A stretch of DNA of 64,000 bases from Streptomyces aquilus (GTDB taxonomy: Bacteria; Actinomycetota; Actinomycetes; Streptomycetales; Streptomycetaceae). Below are positions 26,146-36,700 of the stretch, in pieces. The notes under the pieces were generated by a model. That model saw only the letters and a program-made list of their open reading frames with translations. It did no database searches and was not told where the DNA came from. How positions within the stretch are numbered: the first letter of the stretch is position 1; each line of letters opens with the position of its first letter. The translations under genes were made by a program, and so were the position numbers. Location: positions 3,348,001-3,412,000 of the forward strand of contig NZ_CP034463.1 in assembly GCF_003955715.1 (NCBI RefSeq), given 5' to 3'.

Positions 26146-27297
26146 ATGCTCGATTTCCTGAGAGGCCGGGCGCGCCGTCGCCTGCTCACGGTCGTCCTGG
26201 CCTTATGGGCCACCCAGCTGGGTTCCCTGGTCGCCCCCGCGTACGCCTGCGGCTGCGGCGCCCTGGTCCCGGACCCCGCCCGGCGGGTCGCCGTGGCGCG
26301 CGAGGTGTCGGTGGTGCGCTGGGACGGCCGCCGGGAGCGGATCGTGATGCGGCTGACGGTCGACGGGGACAGCGACCGGGCGGCCTGGATCATGCCGGTC
26401 CCGCACCGCGCGGACGTGACGCTCGGCAACCCGGCCGTCTTCGACCAGCTGGACGCGGCGACCGCGCCGGTGCACCGCACCCGCTCCCACTTCTGGCCGC
26501 AGGACGGCGACTGGCCGCTGGTCTCCGGCGGCGGCCGGGACGCGGGCGCACCCCCGCCCGGCGTGGGCAGGGCGCCCGGTGTGGGCGTGGTGGACCGCCA
26601 GAAGCTGGGCCCCTTCGACGTGGCCCGTCTGACCGCCACCGACCCGGACGCCCTCGGCGACTGGCTGGCCGACCACGGCTTCAGCCTCCCGCCCCGCCTC
26701 AGCGGCGCCCTCCAGCCGTACGTGGCGCGCCGCTGGGAGTACGTCGCGATCCGGCTGGCCCCGGACACCACCGGCACCCCCCTCCAGGGCACCCTGGACC
26801 CGCTGAGCCTGTCCTTCGCCGCCGACGAGCCGGTCTACCCGATGCGGCTGTCCCGCCTCGCCCGCACCCCCCAGTCGCTGGGCCTGTACGTCCTGGCCGC
26901 CCACCGCATGGAACCGGCCTCCGCGATCGGCGGCTCCCGCCCCCGCGTCACCTTCGCCGGCCGGATCACTCCCCCGCGCAACAGCCCCTTGGCCGAGCTG
27001 ACCGCGGGCACTCCGTTCCTGACGGCGATCGGCCAGGAGTTCCCGGCCCCGTCCCTGATCGACGGCGACCACACCCTGCGCCGCACCGCCGCGGACACCC
27101 CGTTCCAGCAGGTCGTCTACGAGGACCGGCTCCGCACGGTGGCCGGCGTCCCGGCCTGGCTGCTGACGGTCGCGGCCACCCTGGCCGCGCTCACGGCGGC
27201 GGTGGCCCTGTTCGCCGTACGCCGCACCCGCCGCGCAACCGATGGGCCCGCGGGCGGGTTAGCGCTACCGACTACTTCTACGCATTTCTACGAATGA
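26146..27297 (+). CDS. DUF2330 exported membrane-anchored protein (two TTA codons)
   Basis: This 383-residue protein has a signal sequence followed by the family start AYACGCGALVPDP, in which three closely spaced cysteines and glycines could bind metal. It has a long extracellular region and a C-terminal transmembrane helix (AWLLTVAATLAALTAAVALF). DUF2330 has no known function. Codons 20 (26203-26205) and 372 (27259-27261) are TTA, read only by the bldA tRNA in Streptomyces, so expression is probably developmental. The O-methyltransferase follows 6 bases later and would share this transcript. Confidence 0.86.
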   Translation: MLDFLRGRARRRLLTVVLALWATQLGSLVAPAYACGCGALVPDPARRVAVAREVSVVRWDGRRERIVMRLTVDGDSDRAAWIMPVPHRADVTLGNPAVFDQLDAATAPVHRTRSHFWPQDGDWPLVSGGGRDAGAPPPGVGRAPGVGVVDRQKLGPFDVARLTATDPDALGDWLADHGFSLPPRLSGALQPYVARRWEYVAIRLAPDTTGTPLQGTLDPLSLSFAADEPVYPMRLSRLARTPQSLGLYVLAAHRMEPASAIGGSRPRVTFAGRITPPRNSPLAELTAGTPFLTAIGQEFPAPSLIDGDHTLRRTAADTPFQQVVYEDRLRTVAGVPAWLLTVAATLAALTAAVALFAVRRTRRATDGPAGGLALPTTSTHFYE

Positions 27298-27303
27298 GGA
27301 ATC

Positions 27304-27975
27304 ATGAGCGAGTCGCAGCTCTGGGACGCCGTGGACACCTACTTCGCCACCCAGCTCGCGCCGGACGACGAAGCCCTGGAAGCCGCCCTGCGGGACAGCG
27401 AGGCGGCCGGACTCCCGGCGATCGCCGTCACCGCCGCACAGGGCAAGCTGCTCCAGCTCCTGGCACAGATCCAGGGCGCCCGGCGCATCCTGGAGGTCGG
27501 CACCCTCGGCGGCTACAGCACCATCCGGCTGGCCCGCGCCCTGCCCGCCGGCGGCCGGCTGATCTCGCTGGAGTACAGCCCGCGGCACGCCGAGGTGGCG
27601 GCCCGCAACATCGCGCGGGCGGGCCTGGACCGGCTCGTCGAGATCCGCGTCGGCGCGGCCCTCGACTCCCTCCCCCGCCTGGCCGACGAGCACCCGGACC
27701 CCTTCGACCTGGTCTTCATCGACGCGGACAAGGAGAACAACCCGCACTACGTGGAGTGGGCGCTGAAGCTGACGCGCGCGGGCAGCCTGATCATCGTGGA
27801 CAACGTCGTACGGGGCGGCCGCGTCGCCGACCCGGACGACACCGACGCCGACGTCATGGGTACCCGCGCCGCCATCGAACTCCTGGGCTCCCACCCGCGC
27901 TTGACGGCGACGGCGATCCAGACGGTGGGTGCGAAGGGCTACGACGGCTTCGCGCTGGCGCGGGTGCGGTCGTAG
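27304..27975 (+). CDS. O-methyltransferase (caffeoyl-CoA OMT / Methyltransf_3 type)
   Basis: This 223-residue SAM methyltransferase has the motif ILEVGTLGGYSTIRLARAL, the acidic ISLEYSP, VFIDADKENNPHY (metal-binding aspartate region) and IIVDNVVRGGRV. These are the signatures of cation-dependent catechol-type O-methyltransferases. It would methylate a hydroxyl of a small aromatic or catechol substrate. The ATG has gaggaatc upstream. It is probably in one operon with the DUF2330 gene and may depend on bldA indirectly. Confidence 0.9.
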   Translation: MSESQLWDAVDTYFATQLAPDDEALEAALRDSEAAGLPAIAVTAAQGKLLQLLAQIQGARRILEVGTLGGYSTIRLARALPAGGRLISLEYSPRHAEVAARNIARAGLDRLVEIRVGAALDSLPRLADEHPDPFDLVFIDADKENNPHYVEWALKLTRAGSLIIVDNVVRGGRVADPDDTDADVMGTRAAIELLGSHPRLTATAIQTVGAKGYDGFALARVRS

Positions 27976-27988
27976 CCCTCGGCGGCCC

Positions 27989-28381
27989 TCAGAGCTCGTG
28001 ATAGAAGCCGACGTTGACGCTGCGCGGGGCGGTGCGGTCCACGACGACGATCTCACCGCTGCCGCCCCGGGGCAGCGTGACGCTCCCGCCGTAGGCGAGC
28101 GGCTGGGCGTACTCCCCGACGGTCAGCCGCACCTCGCTGGACGGCTCGGCCTGCGACCCGCGCAGCCAGGTCACCTGCCAGACCCCCTCCGGCCCGCACA
28201 GGAACTCCAGGTGGACCCGGGAGACGAACAGCCAGTCGTCGGGCGTGGCGAGCCGGCACACGGACTTGTCGCGGCCCACCCGCAGCAGCGCGCCGGGCTC
28301 GCTCGGTGCGTCGGCCATGAGCATGCCGGCCGTGGCACCCTCCTCCGCCGCGGAGACGGCGGCCATGGTGAGTTCGAGCAC
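27989..28381 (-). CDS. Stand-alone FHA-like domain protein
   Basis: This 130-residue protein has FHA-like core residues: LLRVGRDKSVCRLATPDD, then WLFVSRVHLEFLC (the S-x-x-H phosphopeptide-binding pair) and VRLTVGEYAQPLAYGGSVTL. FHA domains bind phosphothreonine peptides and link Ser/Thr kinases to partners. I chose the GTG at 28381 with gggag upstream. It is unusual in having no other domain and no kinase next door. Confidence 0.78.
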   Translation of the reverse strand: MLELTMAAVSAAEEGATAGMLMADAPSEPGALLRVGRDKSVCRLATPDDWLFVSRVHLEFLCGPEGVWQVTWLRGSQAEPSSEVRLTVGEYAQPLAYGGSVTLPRGGSGEIVVVDRTAPRSVNVGFYHEL

Positions 28382-28484
28382 GTGCGCTCCCTTTGCAGTT
28401 CCTGAACCGTTCCTGAGCAAGTGTCCTTGCACAGCGGCCGCATGATAAATCGCCCGGCCCCATCGCGTCCGGCACAATGGACGC

Positions 28485-28913
28485 ATGACCGAGCGAAAGC
28501 CACCCGGTGTCCCGTTCGAGTCCTGGGTCGACAAACAGATCCGAGACGCGCAGGGCCGCGGCGACTTCGACCGACTCCCGGGCGCGGGCGAACCGTTGCC
28601 GCCGGAGCTGAGCACGCCCTACGACGAACTGTGGTGGATCAAGCGCAAGATGGCCCGCGAGGGCCTCTCGTCGCTCCCCCCGGCCCTCGCCCTGCGCAAA
28701 GAGGCCGAGGACACCCTGGCCGCCGCCTACGCGGCCCCGTCGGAACGCGCGGTCCGCAAACTGATCACCGACGTGAACGTCAAGATCCGCGCCATGATGT
28801 TCAGGCCACCGCCCGGCCCCCCGCTGGGCAAGAAGCCGTACGACGTCGAAGAGGTCGTACGCCAGTGGCGGGAGCGCCGGGCGGCGAGGAATCCGGACTC
28901 AGAGCTTCAGTAG
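28485..28913 (+). CDS. DUF1992 (DnaJ family domain-containing) protein
   Basis: This 142-residue protein matches the DUF1992 family by FESWVDKQIRDAQGRGDFD, LPGAGEPLP and WWIKRKMAREGLSSLPPAL. It corresponds to the region shared with eukaryotic DNAJC28, without a J domain. Its role is unknown. The last 15 bases overlap the convergent repeat-containing gene. Confidence 0.9.
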   Translation: MTERKPPGVPFESWVDKQIRDAQGRGDFDRLPGAGEPLPPELSTPYDELWWIKRKMAREGLSSLPPALALRKEAEDTLAAAYAAPSERAVRKLITDVNVKIRAMMFRPPPGPPLGKKPYDVEEVVRQWRERRAARNPDSELQ

Positions 28914-29498
28914 CCGCTCCGTCAGCTCGCGGTAGTCACGCAGGGCGAGCCGCAGCTGCTCGGTGTCACCGGAACCGCTGTGCTGTCCGTCCCCCTGGTC
29001 GGCGCCCTGCCAGGACTGGCGCAGGGTGCGCCGCCGCTGGGTCATGGCGTCCGTGAACCGGGAGGTGACCTCCTCCAGCACATGGTCGGCCTCCTCGACG
29101 GCGGCCCGGGGCCCGTCGACGAACCCGGTCATGGCGTGCTGGAGCTGCCCGGCGAGCTTGTCGCACTGGTCGTCGGCCAACAGCCGCCCGCCATGGGCGT
29201 CACGCCCCGCGGCCTCATGACTGGCCACCAGGGGAGCCTTCTCGCGCTCCTTGGTGAAGCCGCGCCCTTCCCCTTCATGCCCCGCCACGAGGGGCGAACC
29301 GTCCCCTTGGCCCTTCTGCGGACTTACGAGGGGCGAACCGTCCCCCTGGCCCTTCTGCGGACTTACGAGGGGCGAACCGTCCCCCTGGCCCTTCTGCGGA
29401 CTTACGAGGGGCGAACCGTCCCCCTGGCCCTTCTGCGGACTTACGAGGGGCGAACCGTCCCCCTGGCCCTTCTGCGGACCGGTCACGGCATCCGTCAT
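28899..29498 (-). CDS. Helical protein with five 13-residue tandem repeats
   Basis: This 199-residue protein is not in any family I recognise. Residues 7-70 are five near-perfect copies of a glycine-, proline- and lysine-rich 13-mer (unit GPQKGQGDGSPLV or SPQKGQGDGSPLV) and so are probably unstructured. The C-terminal half is helical (VDGPRAAVEEADHVLEEVTSR, DAMTQRRRTLRQSW). That half is paralogous to the upstream gene, which has VESPREAVSEADRLLAEVAG in the same place. The start is 5 bases after the upstream stop, so the two form an operon. Confidence 0.78.
   Translation of the reverse strand: MTDAVTGPQKGQGDGSPLVSPQKGQGDGSPLVSPQKGQGDGSPLVSPQKGQGDGSPLVSPQKGQGDGSPLVAGHEGEGRGFTKEREKAPLVASHEAAGRDAHGGRLLADDQCDKLAGQLQHAMTGFVDGPRAAVEEADHVLEEVTSRFTDAMTQRRRTLRQSWQGADQGDGQHSGSGDTEQLRLALRDYRELTERLLKL
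29284..29478 (-). repeat. 39-bp direct tandem repeat, five units
   Basis: Five consecutive units of 39 bp differ at only a few bases in the outermost copy. They are in frame, so each adds 13 residues. The uniformity of the units indicates recent expansion and probable copy-number variation among strains. Confidence 0.95.
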
Positions 29499-29503
29499 GC
29501 CTC

Positions 29504-30157
29504 TCAACTCCCCTTCGCCTGACGCCGGGTGAACGCCCACGGCAGATGGCCGTGGCCGTCATGGCGCGCGGACCGGTCGCCGGACGACGGTTCGGCGAGC
29601 TCGCGCCTGCGCCCACCGGCGCCGACGAGCTCCTCGAACAGGGCCCGGGCCTCGACCATGGCCTCACGCATCTCCTCGGTGCCGCCCTGCGCACCGTCTT
29701 CCGTCCCACGCGCCACGCGATGGACGCGCCGGTAACCGTGCACATGGTGCGCGTGGTGCACGGACAGGGCGGCGAGCTGCTCCTCGTACTGCCCCCCGTC
29801 GGGGAACCCGCGGGCGCCGGCCACCTCGGCGAGCAGCCGGTCCGCCTCGCTCACCGCCTCGCGGGGCGACTCGACGAACCGCTCCTGGGCGGCCGCCCAC
29901 CGGGCCTCGTACTGCTCCCGCTGGGCGGGCTCCAGGTCCCGCTCCCGCAGCGACCCGTGCTTGTCCACCCGCTCGGCCAGCTCGCGCTCGGCGGCCTGGG
30001 AGTCCCCGTCGTGCCGGGCGACGGCCCGGTCGTACTCGGGCCCGAAGCGCCGCTTCAGGTCCCGGCCGCCGGGCCCACGCCGCCGGGCCAGGACGACCGC
30101 CACCACGACGACGGCCGCCACGATCACGATCAGAGCGATGATCACGCCAGTAGTCAT
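29504..30157 (-). CDS. Membrane-anchored helical protein, paralogue of the repeat protein
   Basis: This 217-residue protein has an N-terminal transmembrane anchor (GVIIALIVIVAAVVVVAVVL) followed by RRR and a charged helical domain (RRFGPEYDRAVARHDGD, EYEARW-like segments and VESPREAVSEADRLLAEV). The domain is probably cytoplasmic. I chose the ATG at 30157 because it begins the membrane helix directly; the longer frame is not convincing. It is the first gene of a two-gene operon. The function is not known, but related secreted or membrane proteins are common in Streptomyces. Confidence 0.8.
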   Translation of the reverse strand: MTTGVIIALIVIVAAVVVVAVVLARRRGPGGRDLKRRFGPEYDRAVARHDGDSQAAERELAERVDKHGSLRERDLEPAQREQYEARWAAAQERFVESPREAVSEADRLLAEVAGARGFPDGGQYEEQLAALSVHHAHHVHGYRRVHRVARGTEDGAQGGTEEMREAMVEARALFEELVGAGGRRRELAEPSSGDRSARHDGHGHLPWAFTRRQAKGS

Positions 30158-30241
30158 GTGCCACGAGTAGCCCGGACCACCCCCCTCAAACGGCCCCGCC
30201 CCCGATATCCGCTTGTGGCCCGCCCCGGACCCCACCCGAGA

Positions 30242-30739
30242 ATGACGCCCATGACCTGGACCGTCACACCGGAACCCCACGACTCCCCCGCCGCAACAGC
30301 CCTCTGGCGCGCGTACTACACAGAGGTCAGCGACCGCTACTACCTCCTCCACGAGAACCGCCGCACGGCCCCGGAGGAACTGGAGCACGAGATCACCCGC
30401 GCCGACTGGTCCGCCCTGACCCCACCGAAGGGCACCCTCCTACTGGCCCGCCACGACGGCGAGCCCGCGGGGACGGCGGGCGTACGGCTCCTGGACCCGG
30501 AAACGGCGGAACTGAAAAGGGTGTTCGTCCAGCCGCAGCTACGCGGCAAGGGCGGCGCGGCCCTCCTCGTAGCAGCGGCGGAAGCCACAGCCCGCACCTT
30601 GGGCGCCACCCGCATGATCCTGGACACCCGCGACGACCTCACAGAGGCCAGAGCCCTCTACACCCGCCTGGGCTACGAGGAAACGCCCCCGCACAACGAC
30701 GACAAGTACGCGGAGCACTGGTTCTCGAAGAACCTGTAG
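30242..30739 (+). CDS. GNAT-family N-acetyltransferase
   Basis: This 165-residue acetyltransferase has the GNAT core: GTAGVRLLDPETAELKRVFV on beta4, QPQLRGKGGAALLVAAAEA (the acetyl-CoA pyrophosphate loop R/Q-x-x-G-x-G) and LYTRLGYEE near the end. It acetylates an amine of unknown identity. Two ATGs 9 bases apart are possible starts; I give the first. It is convergent with the trypsin-STAND-TPR gene, 11 bases away. Confidence 0.9.
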   Translation: MTPMTWTVTPEPHDSPAATALWRAYYTEVSDRYYLLHENRRTAPEELEHEITRADWSALTPPKGTLLLARHDGEPAGTAGVRLLDPETAELKRVFVQPQLRGKGGAALLVAAAEATARTLGATRMILDTRDDLTEARALYTRLGYEETPPHNDDKYAEHWFSKNL

Positions 30740-30750
30740 GGAGCCCTTCC

Positions 30751-33700
30751 TCATGGCTGTGTGTCGGAGGTGCCGTTCAGCCGGCGTTGGATCTCCTGCG
30801 CCTCCGCGGCGACGGCGGCGGCCTCGTCCTCCTGGCCCGCCTCCCTCAGGCGGTTGGCGAAGCCGTTCAGCGTGCGGCGCAGCGGCGGCCCGTACGAGGC
30901 CGCGTCGGCGGCAGCCAGTCTGCGGAAGATCTCCACAGCCTCCCGGGCGGCCTCCACTGCCTCGGCCGACCGGTCCGCCGTGGCCAGAGCGATGGAGAAG
31001 TTGGCGAGGGTACGGGCCAGATCAGCCTCGTGCGGGACCGATCCGCCGGCCGCGAGCCGGCGGAACCTCTCCACAGCCTCCGCCATGACGGCCAGCGCCT
31101 CGTCCGTACGGTCCGCGTCCGCCAGCCGGATCCCGAAGCCCATCAGCCCTTGAGCGAGGTCCACCTCGTAACGGGCCGGGTCGGCGGCGAAGAGCCTACG
31201 GAAGATCTCCACAGCCTCCTCGTCGTGGCGCAGAGCCTCACCTGAGCGCTCCAGCCGCACCAGGTCGATCCGGAGGTTGACCAGCGCACGGGCCAGACCT
31301 TCCTCGTACGTGGCCGGGTCACGGGCGGCCAGCCGGCGGTAGACCTCCACGGCCTCGACGTCGACCGCCAAGGCCTCACGCGTCCGCCCCGCCCGCACCA
31401 GCAGGTCACCGACCCTTTCCAGTGCGCGCGTCAGGCCCGCCTCATGCTCGACCGCATGCTCCGCGACCGCCCGGCGGTAGATGCCCGCGGCCTCCTGGCA
31501 GACGGCCAGGGTCTCGTGCGGACGGTCCGCGACGGACAGATCGATGGAGAGGTTGAGCAACGCGTTGGCCAGGTCGGGCTCGTACGTGGCCGGATCCTGG
31601 ACGGCCAGCCGACGGTAGACCTCCACGGCCTCCTCGTCGACCGTCAGTGCCTCCTCCGCCCGCCCCGCATCCGTCAGGCGCATTCCGAGGGTGCCGAGGG
31701 ACCCCGCAAGGTCCCCTTCGTGCGCGGAGGGATCGGCGCTGTTGAGCCGACGGTAGATCTCCACCGCTTCGGCGTAGAGGGCCAGGCTCTCGCCGCTGCG
31801 TCCGGTGTCGTCCAGCCAGGCTCCGAGGCCCGTCAGCGCGTAGGCCAAGTCCACGTCATACGGGACAGGACGGCCTGCCGACGCCAGCCGACGGAAGACC
31901 TCCACGGCCTGTGTCTGGACGGCGACTGCCTCGTCCGTCCGGCCTGTCTGCCACAGATCGACGCCGAGGTTGGCCAGAGCGCGGGCCAGGCTTTCGTCGT
32001 GAACCGTGGAGACGGCGGCGAGGCGACGGTAGATCTCCACCGTCTGTTCCCTGGCGGTCACGGCCTCGTCCAACCGCCCCAAGCCTCCCAGGCGTTCGCC
32101 GAGCCTGGCCAGCGTGCGGGCCAACCCGGGCTCGTACTGGGCCCGGTCGGCGGCAGCCAGCTCGCGGAACAGCTCCACGGCCTCCTCGTCGACCGCCAGG
32201 CCCTCCTCCACGCGGCCTGCGTCCATCAGGTCGATGCTCAGGTTGGACAGCACACGGGCCACCGCCGGCCGATACTCGGCTGGATCGTCCTCGGTGAGGC
32301 GACGCAGGATCTCCAGGGCTTCCTGGTCGGCCGCCAGCGCCTCGGACACCCGCTCCGCCTCCGTGAGATGGACACCGAGATCGATCAGCGCACGGGCCAG
32401 AGAAGCCTCGTGCGCGGTCCCGCCGCCGGCAGCCAGGCTCCGGAAGACCTCCACGGCCCGGCCCGTGACGGTCACGGCCTCCTCCGCACGCCCGGCGTCG
32501 GTCAGCCGGCTGGCGAGGCCGAGCCACGCCTGGGCCAGCTCGGGTTCGTACCTGACCGGGTCGTGAGCAGCCAGCCGGCAAAGAACCCCCACGGCCTCCC
32601 GGCTGACCGCCAGGGCCTCGTCCGCGTGCCCCGCCTCCGCGAGGAGGCGTGCGAGCTGCCTCAGCGCATTGGCGAAGTCGCTCTCATGGGCGCCGGAGCC
32701 GTCGCTGCCGAGTCGGCGGTAGAGCTCCACCGCCTCCCCGGCGGCTGTCAGAGCCTCGTCCGCCCGGCCCGCTTCCCTCAGATCGATGGCGTAGACGGAC
32801 AGCACGTCGGCAAGGGCGGCGTCATGGACGGCCGGTTTGTCGGCAGCCAGCCGACGGTAGATCTCCACGGCCTCCTGATCGGCCGCCACGGCCTCCTCCA
32901 CCCGGCCCACGCCGACCAGTCGGCCGGCGAATCCGGCCAACGCGCGAGCCAGACGGGGTTCATGGGCAGCCGGGTCATCGGCTACCAGCCGACGGTAGCG
33001 GCTCACGGTCTCCTCACCGAGCGCCACGGCCTCGTCCACCCGGCCCGCGTCCATCAGGTCGATGCCGAAGTTGTTCAGCGCACGAGCCAATCTGGCGTCG
33101 TACGCCGCCGAGTTCACGGCGGCCAGCCGACGGTAGATCTCCACAGCCTCCTCGTCGGCCACCAGGGCCTCCGCCGACCGCCCCGTCTCCGACAGCCGGA
33201 TGCCGTAGGTGGACAGCGCGAAAGCCAGGTCGCTCTCGAACGTTGCGGGGTCGGCGTGGGCGAGCCCACGCCAGAGGTCCACGCACTCCTGATCGACGGT
33301 CAGGGCCTCGGTCGCACGGCCCACGGCCGCCAGGCGACCGCCGAGGGCGGTCAGTGCCGTCACCAGGCCGGCCTTGTGCGCGTCGGGGCGGTCGGCGGCC
33401 AGTTGGCGGTAGATCTCGACCGCCTCCGCGGTGGCCGCCAGGGACTCGTCCGGCTGCCCGGCATCTGCCCGCCGGTCGGCGACGCCGGACAGCGCACGGG
33501 CCAGGGAGATCTGGTACGACGCCGGGTTGACGGCGGCCAGCCGGCGATAGATCTGCACGGCCTCCATGTCGGCGACCAGAGCCTCGTAGGGCCGCCCGGA
33601 CTGCTCGAGATCGATGCCGAGGTTGGCCAGCCCGCGCGCGAGCTTCGCCTCGTTCGCCCCGGGGCTGCCGGCAGTGGCCCGACGATAGAGCCGTACGGCC

Positions 33701-36700
33701 TCCTGATCGGCTGCCAGAGCCTCTCCCACTTGGCCCTGCTCGGTCAGCCTGAAACCCAGGCCGGTCAGCACCGCGGCCAAATCGGCCTCGTAAGCGGCCG
33801 GTTCATCGACGGCCAGCCGACGGAAGATCGCCACCGCCTCTCGATCGGCCGCCAGAGCCTCCTCCATCCGCCCTGCCACCGCCAGCCGCAGGCCCAGAAC
33901 GGACAGGCTCCGGGCCAGGTCTGCCGTGTGCCCGTCAGGACGGTCGGCCACCAGCCTCCGATGGATCTCCACGGCCTGTTCCACGGCAGCCAACGCCTCG
34001 TCCACCTGTCCCGCATCCGCCAGCCGCGCACAGAAATGGGAGAGCACGTAGGCCAACTCGCCTGCGACCAAGCCGGGACCGGCCTGATCGAGTCGGCGGT
34101 AGATCTCCACGGACTCCTTGCTCGCGGCCAGGGCTTCGGACTCCTTCCCCGCACTCGCCAGCCCGATTCCCAGGCTGGTCAGCCCATAGGCCAGGCTGTC
34201 CTCATACGCACCGGGGTTGGCGAGAGCAAGCCGGCGGTAGATCTCTACGGACTCCTCGGTCGCGGCCAGCCCGTCCACCTGCCGCCCCGCATTCGCCAGC
34301 CGGATGCCCAGACCGGCGAGCGCATAGGCCAGAGTGCCTTCGTACGCGGCAGGGTTGGCGAGGTTGAGCCGACGGTAGATCGCCACGGACTCCTCCGTGA
34401 CGGCCAGCGCCTCGTCCGCCCATCCCGCGTCCGCCAGCCGGTTGCTGAGGCCGGACAGCGCATAGGCCAGGTTCGACTCCTGTGCGGCGCCATGGTCGGC
34501 GGCGAGCCGGCGGAAGATCGTCACCGCCTCCTCGCACGGAGCCAGGGCCGCGTCGTAGCGCCCCACTTCCGACAGCCTGGTTCCCAGGACGACCAAGGCG
34601 TGCCCCAGGTCGGACGCGTACGCGTCCGAGCGGTCGGTCAGCCGACGGTAGATCTCCACGGCCTCTTGGGTGGCGGCCATGGCCTCGTCGGTCCGTTTCC
34701 TGTCCGACAGATCGACCCCGAGATTGGCCAGCCCGCGGGCGAGATCCGCCTCGTGCCCGGCCGGATCGACCTCGACCAGCCGACGGTAGAGCTCCACGGC
34801 CTCCTGGTCGACGGCAAGCGCGTCCTCTGATCGGCCCGTACCCGTCAGATAGACGCCGAGGCTGGACAGCGTCCGGGCCAGATCCGCCTCGTAGACGGAA
34901 GGGTCGTGGGCGGCCAGCGGACGGAAGGCCTCCACCAGGTCGCTGGTCAGCTGAAGGGCGAGCGGGGTGAGGATGTGCGAGGGGTACGGCAGTGCGGTGC
35001 TCGCGTTGTCCAGCGCCTCGTGGTGCAGCGAGGTGCTTTCGAGGGCCTGACGCAGGGCACGCAGCACGGCGTCGCTCTGCTCGGTGCGGTGCGCGTTGTA
35101 GTGGGCGGTGATGGCGCGGGTGAGGACTGTGACGATCTGCGCCTGCTGATCGGGCGTCGCGTCGGTGAGGAGCGCCGGCAGGGGCAGGCCCGGCTGGATG
35201 AGGCAGCTGGCGGCGTGATATTCGGCGATGCGGTCGGGCTGGAGGGCTCCCCAGTAGCGCTCGGGCTCGGGCGGGTACAGGGCGCGCAGCCATTCGGCCG
35301 TGTCGAAGACCTTGTCCGCGGGCAGCCCGCGGAGTTGGGTCAGGATGTCGGTGGCCTGGCTCTCGGTGGCGGCACCGCACAGGACGGCGGTGGCGACCAC
35401 ACGACGAAGAGTGGTGGTGTTCAGGCCCAGGAGGAACCCCGGGCTCTGCGCGGTCCGGTACCAGTAGCCCTCTTCATGGCGCAGCAGTACCGCCTCGGCC
35501 GGTTCGCCGGGCGTGGTGCCGACCGGTGCGGGACCGTGTTGCAGCAGGGCGTTGAGCGCGCTCATCTGCAGCGTCAGGGCGGAGTCGTAGCGAGGATCCG
35601 CCAGATCGGTGGGGGGCTGAAGCCTGCGGGCGAGGTCCGGCCAGTCGGCGTCGGGCAGATGGGGGACCAGACTCATCAGCCGGGCGAGGTCGACGGCGGC
35701 CTGCGTGTAGGCCTCCGCGCGCTCCTCCGGGGGGAGGTGGCGGGGCTGGAGCGGGCCGATCGGGAAGAGCGGGGCGGCCACGAGGAGATCGTGGGCGGTG
35801 GCTCCGGCGTCCAGGCGGTCGGTCTTCCAGGCGCCGTCGGAGCGGGCCACCAGCAGGAGCCGGACGCGGTGCCGGGTGGTCCGCAGATGATCGATGAGAT
35901 GCCGCACCAGGCGGGGCCTGGTCTCCGCGTAGTCGACGACGACGAGTTCGTCGCGGTCGGTGTCCAGCCCGCCGAGGTCGGCGTCGGCGTGACCGTCGGT
36001 GAGATTGGGCCGCAGCTGTCCGGTGATCCAGCCCTGCTCTCGGAGGGTGGTGGCCAGCTGGCGGGCCAGTCGGGTCTTGCCCTGGCCCGCGGGGCCGGTG
36101 AGGACCTGCACGGAGAAACTGCCGTCGCCCCGGCACCACTTGAGCAGCTCTTCGAGTTCCTGGTGGCGGCCGTGGAAGGTGACGGCCTCGACGTCGGCCC
36201 GCAGCAGCGTCGCCACGGACCGCAGGTCGAGGTCCCGCGCCGCGGGAGCCAGCAGATGGGCGGCCTCGGCGGGCTCCAGGATCGGCTCCCAGCCGGTGCA
36301 CAGGGCGAGTTGGCGGCAGAAGCTCTCGTCGGCGAGCAGGGCGCGCACCGGGGTCGCGGTCAGCCGGGTGCCGTTCTCGGCCCGGCGGTCCTTGCCGACG
36401 ACACCGCACAGCAGGTCACCGCAGAGCACGGCGGCTCCGGACATGCCCGACCAGCGGCTGCCGCGCGGTGCCTGGCGGGGCACGGTGGGATCGGTGCCGT
36501 AGACCTCGTAGCGGCGGGACAGGGAGCCGGTGCCGGGCTGGATGTGCCCGGACAGCTGCTCGTCGTCGCGGGTGCCGTCCGTGTCGGACTTCAGCATGCG
36601 AGGGAAGCCGATCAGACTGACCGGTACCGAACGGCTGCCGATCAGCTCGCCCCACCGCTGGGGCGGCTGCCCCTTGACCTCGCGCAGGGACCGCGGCACC

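Noticed and set aside
29284..29478. Direct repeats that could be taken for a CRISPR array
   Set aside because: The units are contiguous 39-bp copies without spacers, keep a reading frame and have no cas genes nearby. They are a coding tandem repeat.
31444..34830. Open frame of 1128 codons on the plus strand
   Set aside because: It lies opposite the TPR array. The periodic repeat on the real strand keeps the complementary frame free of stops; its translation has no family signature.
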